Assembly: GCA_016283195.1 (NCBI GenBank)
Contig: JAEEML010000163.1
Location: forward strand, 1 to 8,649
Direction: 5' to 3'
From: Deltaproteobacteria bacterium
GTDB lineage: Bacteria > JAEEML01
DNA length: 8,649 nucleotides
The notes beneath the pieces were generated by a model. It worked only from the letters and a program-made list of their open reading frames with translations. It ran no database searches and had not been told where the DNA came from. The translations under genes were made by a program, and so were the position numbers. This document shows positions 7,081 through 8,649 of this stretch, piece after piece (the first letter of the stretch is position 1; each line of letters begins with the position of its first letter).

Positions 7081-7119
7081 TATATAACTATTTATAATAA
7101 TTATATATTATTTCTTTTT
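7081..7119. terminator. AT-rich hairpin, possible bidirectional terminator between convergent genes
   Basis: Arms of 12 nt at 7081-7092 and 7096-7107 pair with one C/A mismatch around a 3-nt loop. On the plus strand the hairpin is followed by TTATTTCTTTTT; on the minus strand by TTATTTTGA. It lies between the stops of glnS (7038) and the Cys-rich gene (7202). The stem is almost pure A/T and so weak. The rest of the 163-nt gap shows only an AAGCTT/AAGCTT pair at 7037-7052. Confidence 0.4.
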
Positions 7120-7201
7120 ATAAAATTGGAAAATTGCTGGGGATGAACGAATATAAGGCGGTAAGTACCTTGTTGGTGATAAACTATTAGTCTGGTGAGG
7201 T

Positions 7202-8649
7202 TTAATAGATGTCAGTGCACATTCGGTGATAACAAGTGCCACCAAAGCAACAATAATTTCTACCGCCGCAACCGTTTCCTGTCTCATTTTCCAAATTGTA
7301 GCATGCATGTGTTGTTGTGTTGCATCCTTGGCAAGTACCGCAATCCCTATCATATGTGCAGCCCCCGTGGTGTTCACAAGAACCAGCACCATTGCAAGAA
7401 TAACCAGATGTGTTACAACCTTTACCAGTGCCGCCATATGAAACATTAGTACAGGTACCTGAGCTATTTCCATATGTGCAAGTACCGCAATCATAAGTAG
7501 TACAATAGTTATCGGAACAGTGATTACTTCTACATATAGTAGCCGCTCCTTCACTAGTATTTTTGAGATATGAATCGTAGCAATATGAACCATTAGTGGC
7601 TTTGTCTACACATAATCCGCTGCTATTGCAATATTTTCCACTGCCACATTGGTCACTTGATGTGCAATTAACACAAGCATCGCCGATACAAACGTGGTCT
7701 CCACAGCTGGAAGTGGAAGAACCGCAAACACCTTTGCCGGTGCAAGTAACAGTTGTCAAATAGCCATTTGAGCAGCTATTTGAGCCGCAGCTACTGGATA
7801 CTTCCGTGCAGGTACCGACAGAACCTAGCTGATTACAAGCATATATTACTTTATTGCTGCCGTTGCATTTGTCGTCTTGATTACAGGCGTTATCACAGCA
7901 AACACCATCTACACAGTGAGAGGTATCACATATATTATTGATATCGTCACCGGCTATTATTAATCCGCTATTACAATTGTCTCCCTGGCCGCGTTGTGAC
8001 ACACACTGGCCTTGTTTATTGCAAAAATAGCCGGTTGCGCAATCGCTGCTGGAAGTACATTTTGTGTTGCAAACGCCACCTTTACAAGCATAGGCCTGGC
8101 ATGAAATTGTGTTTGTGGTGCAAGTTCCCAAAGAATCATTTTTGTTGCAAATATGGGCCGAAACAGCATTGCCGGCGCAAGTATCAATATCGGCGCAGCT
8201 GTCATTACAGCACACACCATCCACGCAGTGGCCGGTTAAGCAAATAGAATCTATTCCATCGGTGGCTTCTTTAATCCTTCCGGCATTGCAGGTATCGCCG
8301 GCATTTAGTTTGGCAACACATATATTGGCTGAGCTGCAGTAATGGCCGGCAGAGCAATCGCTGTTTGCGGTACAGGTGGTGTTGCATTTGCCGCCGCTAC
8401 AGGTAAAAGCTTCACAGGAAGTCGGCACGGTGGTGCAGGTTCCAAGTGCGCTCTGGCTATTACAAACATAGGCAACAACCGAGCTGCCCTCGCAATAATC
8501 GTTTTCATTGCACTCTTTATTGCAGCACACCCCATCGGCGCAGTGTTTGGAAGAGCACTGGTTGTCGCCGGTGCAGCTTTCCCCCTGAGCCAGGAGCAGA
8601 GCGCAAGTGTCACCGGCGCAGTAAGTGGCGCTATTGCAATTGGCATCGC
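7202..8649 (-). CDS. Cysteine-rich modular secreted or surface protein (5' end outside window)
   Basis: The frame is open from the right edge to a TAA at 7204-7202: 482 codons including the stop, so 481 residues of the C-terminal part. About 75 of these are cysteine. Three modules begin with H-C-(A/V)-D-G-V-C-C (starts near 8545, 8230 and 7918) and a fourth diverged one with HCSDNYC near 7522. Inside a module the order is roughly VCCN...C, GTCT, a C-rich GG-C-N-T-x-C stretch, SDCxxGxxC and GDxCNxG. This type of Cys repeat is frequent in secreted proteins of Myxococcota and relatives. Such chains would need disulfide formation outside the cytoplasm. No catalytic motif or membrane anchor is visible in this part, and the chain ends CTDIY. 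A GTG at 8530 could be taken as a start but lies inside a module, so the true start is beyond the window. Function, perhaps adhesion or binding, is unproven. Confidence 0.9.
   Translation of the reverse strand, partial: DANCNSATYCAGDTCALLLAQGESCTGDNQCSSKHCADGVCCNKECNENDYCEGSSVVAYVCNSQSALGTCTTVPTSCEAFTCSGGKCNTTCTANSDCSAGHYCSSANICVAKLNAGDTCNAGRIKEATDGIDSICLTGHCVDGVCCNDSCADIDTCAGNAVSAHICNKNDSLGTCTTNTISCQAYACKGGVCNTKCTSSSDCATGYFCNKQGQCVSQRGQGDNCNSGLIIAGDDINNICDTSHCVDGVCCDNACNQDDKCNGSNKVIYACNQLGSVGTCTEVSSSCGSNSCSNGYLTTVTCTGKGVCGSSTSSCGDHVCIGDACVNCTSSDQCGSGKYCNSSGLCVDKATNGSYCYDSYLKNTSEGAATICRSNHCSDNYCTTYDCGTCTYGNSSGTCTNVSYGGTGKGCNTSGYSCNGAGSCEHHGGCTYDRDCGTCQGCNTTTHACYNLENETGNGCGGRNYCCFGGTCYHRMCTDIY
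7523..8545 (-). repeat. Three tandem Cys-rich modules of about 105-132 codons
   Basis: Module boundaries, taken at the conserved His-Cys, are 8545-8231 (105 codons), 8230-7919 (104 codons) and 7918-7523 (132 codons, carrying an insertion with CTGKGVCGSS and CVNC). The first two are clearly similar along their whole length, including GTCTT, SDC-A-G-(H/Y)-(Y/F)-C and a GD-x-CN-(A/S)-G end. The remainder, 7522-7202, is a further diverged module. Confidence 0.8.

Noticed and set aside
7108-7593. A 161-codon minus frame rich in hydrophobic residues at the end of the Cys-rich gene.
   Set aside because: It is a frame-shifted reading of Cys/Gly/Thr codons (TGT/ACA patterns read as Val/Ile/His); the Cys-rich frame continues to a proper stop at 7202.

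Overview
The window looks like chromosome from an uncultured bacterium of the Myxococcota/Bradymonadota (former deltaproteobacterial) kind. The pointers are two cysteine-rich secreted proteins with HCVDGVCC-type modules, a lipoprotein that mixes a PPC-like beta domain with such modules, and a long Ala/Pro-rich zinc-ribbon protein. This is a family-level impression. Base composition is roughly balanced, with AT-rich gaps between genes. No rRNA, CRISPR array, insertion sequence, integrase or phage gene was seen.

Left block, minus strand (5040 down to 1 and beyond). Five genes are packed as one probable operon: a 669-aa Cys-rich lipoprotein; a 32-aa hydrophobic microprotein; a 251-aa protein with two membrane segments; a 197-aa cyclophilin-type peptidyl-prolyl isomerase; and a zinc-ribbon protein with a very Pro-rich repetitive tail that runs off the left edge. 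The junctions are 10 nt, an ATGA overlap, a TAATG overlap and 13 nt. A candidate promoter lies at 5091-5119.

Centre, plus strand (5166-7038). tRNA-Leu(CAG) with its own promoter and an encoded CCA end is followed 42 nt later by glnS, encoding a complete glutaminyl-tRNA synthetase. The two are probably partly co-transcribed. The 164-nt gap at 5041-5204 is divergent and carries promoters for both directions.

Right block, minus strand (8649 down to 7202). This is the C-terminal part of a very Cys-rich modular protein whose start is outside the window. It converges on glnS. The 163-nt gap at 7039-7201 holds an AT-rich hairpin that may terminate transcription from both sides.

The least explained part is the five-gene block. 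It encodes an envelope lipoprotein, a membrane microprotein, a membrane-hairpin protein with an unrecognised outside domain, a cytoplasmic prolyl isomerase and a Pro-rich protein carrying nine copies of a short I-x-L-P-D-hydrophobic motif. The gene order suggests a cell-envelope assembly, but no function can be proved from sequence alone.
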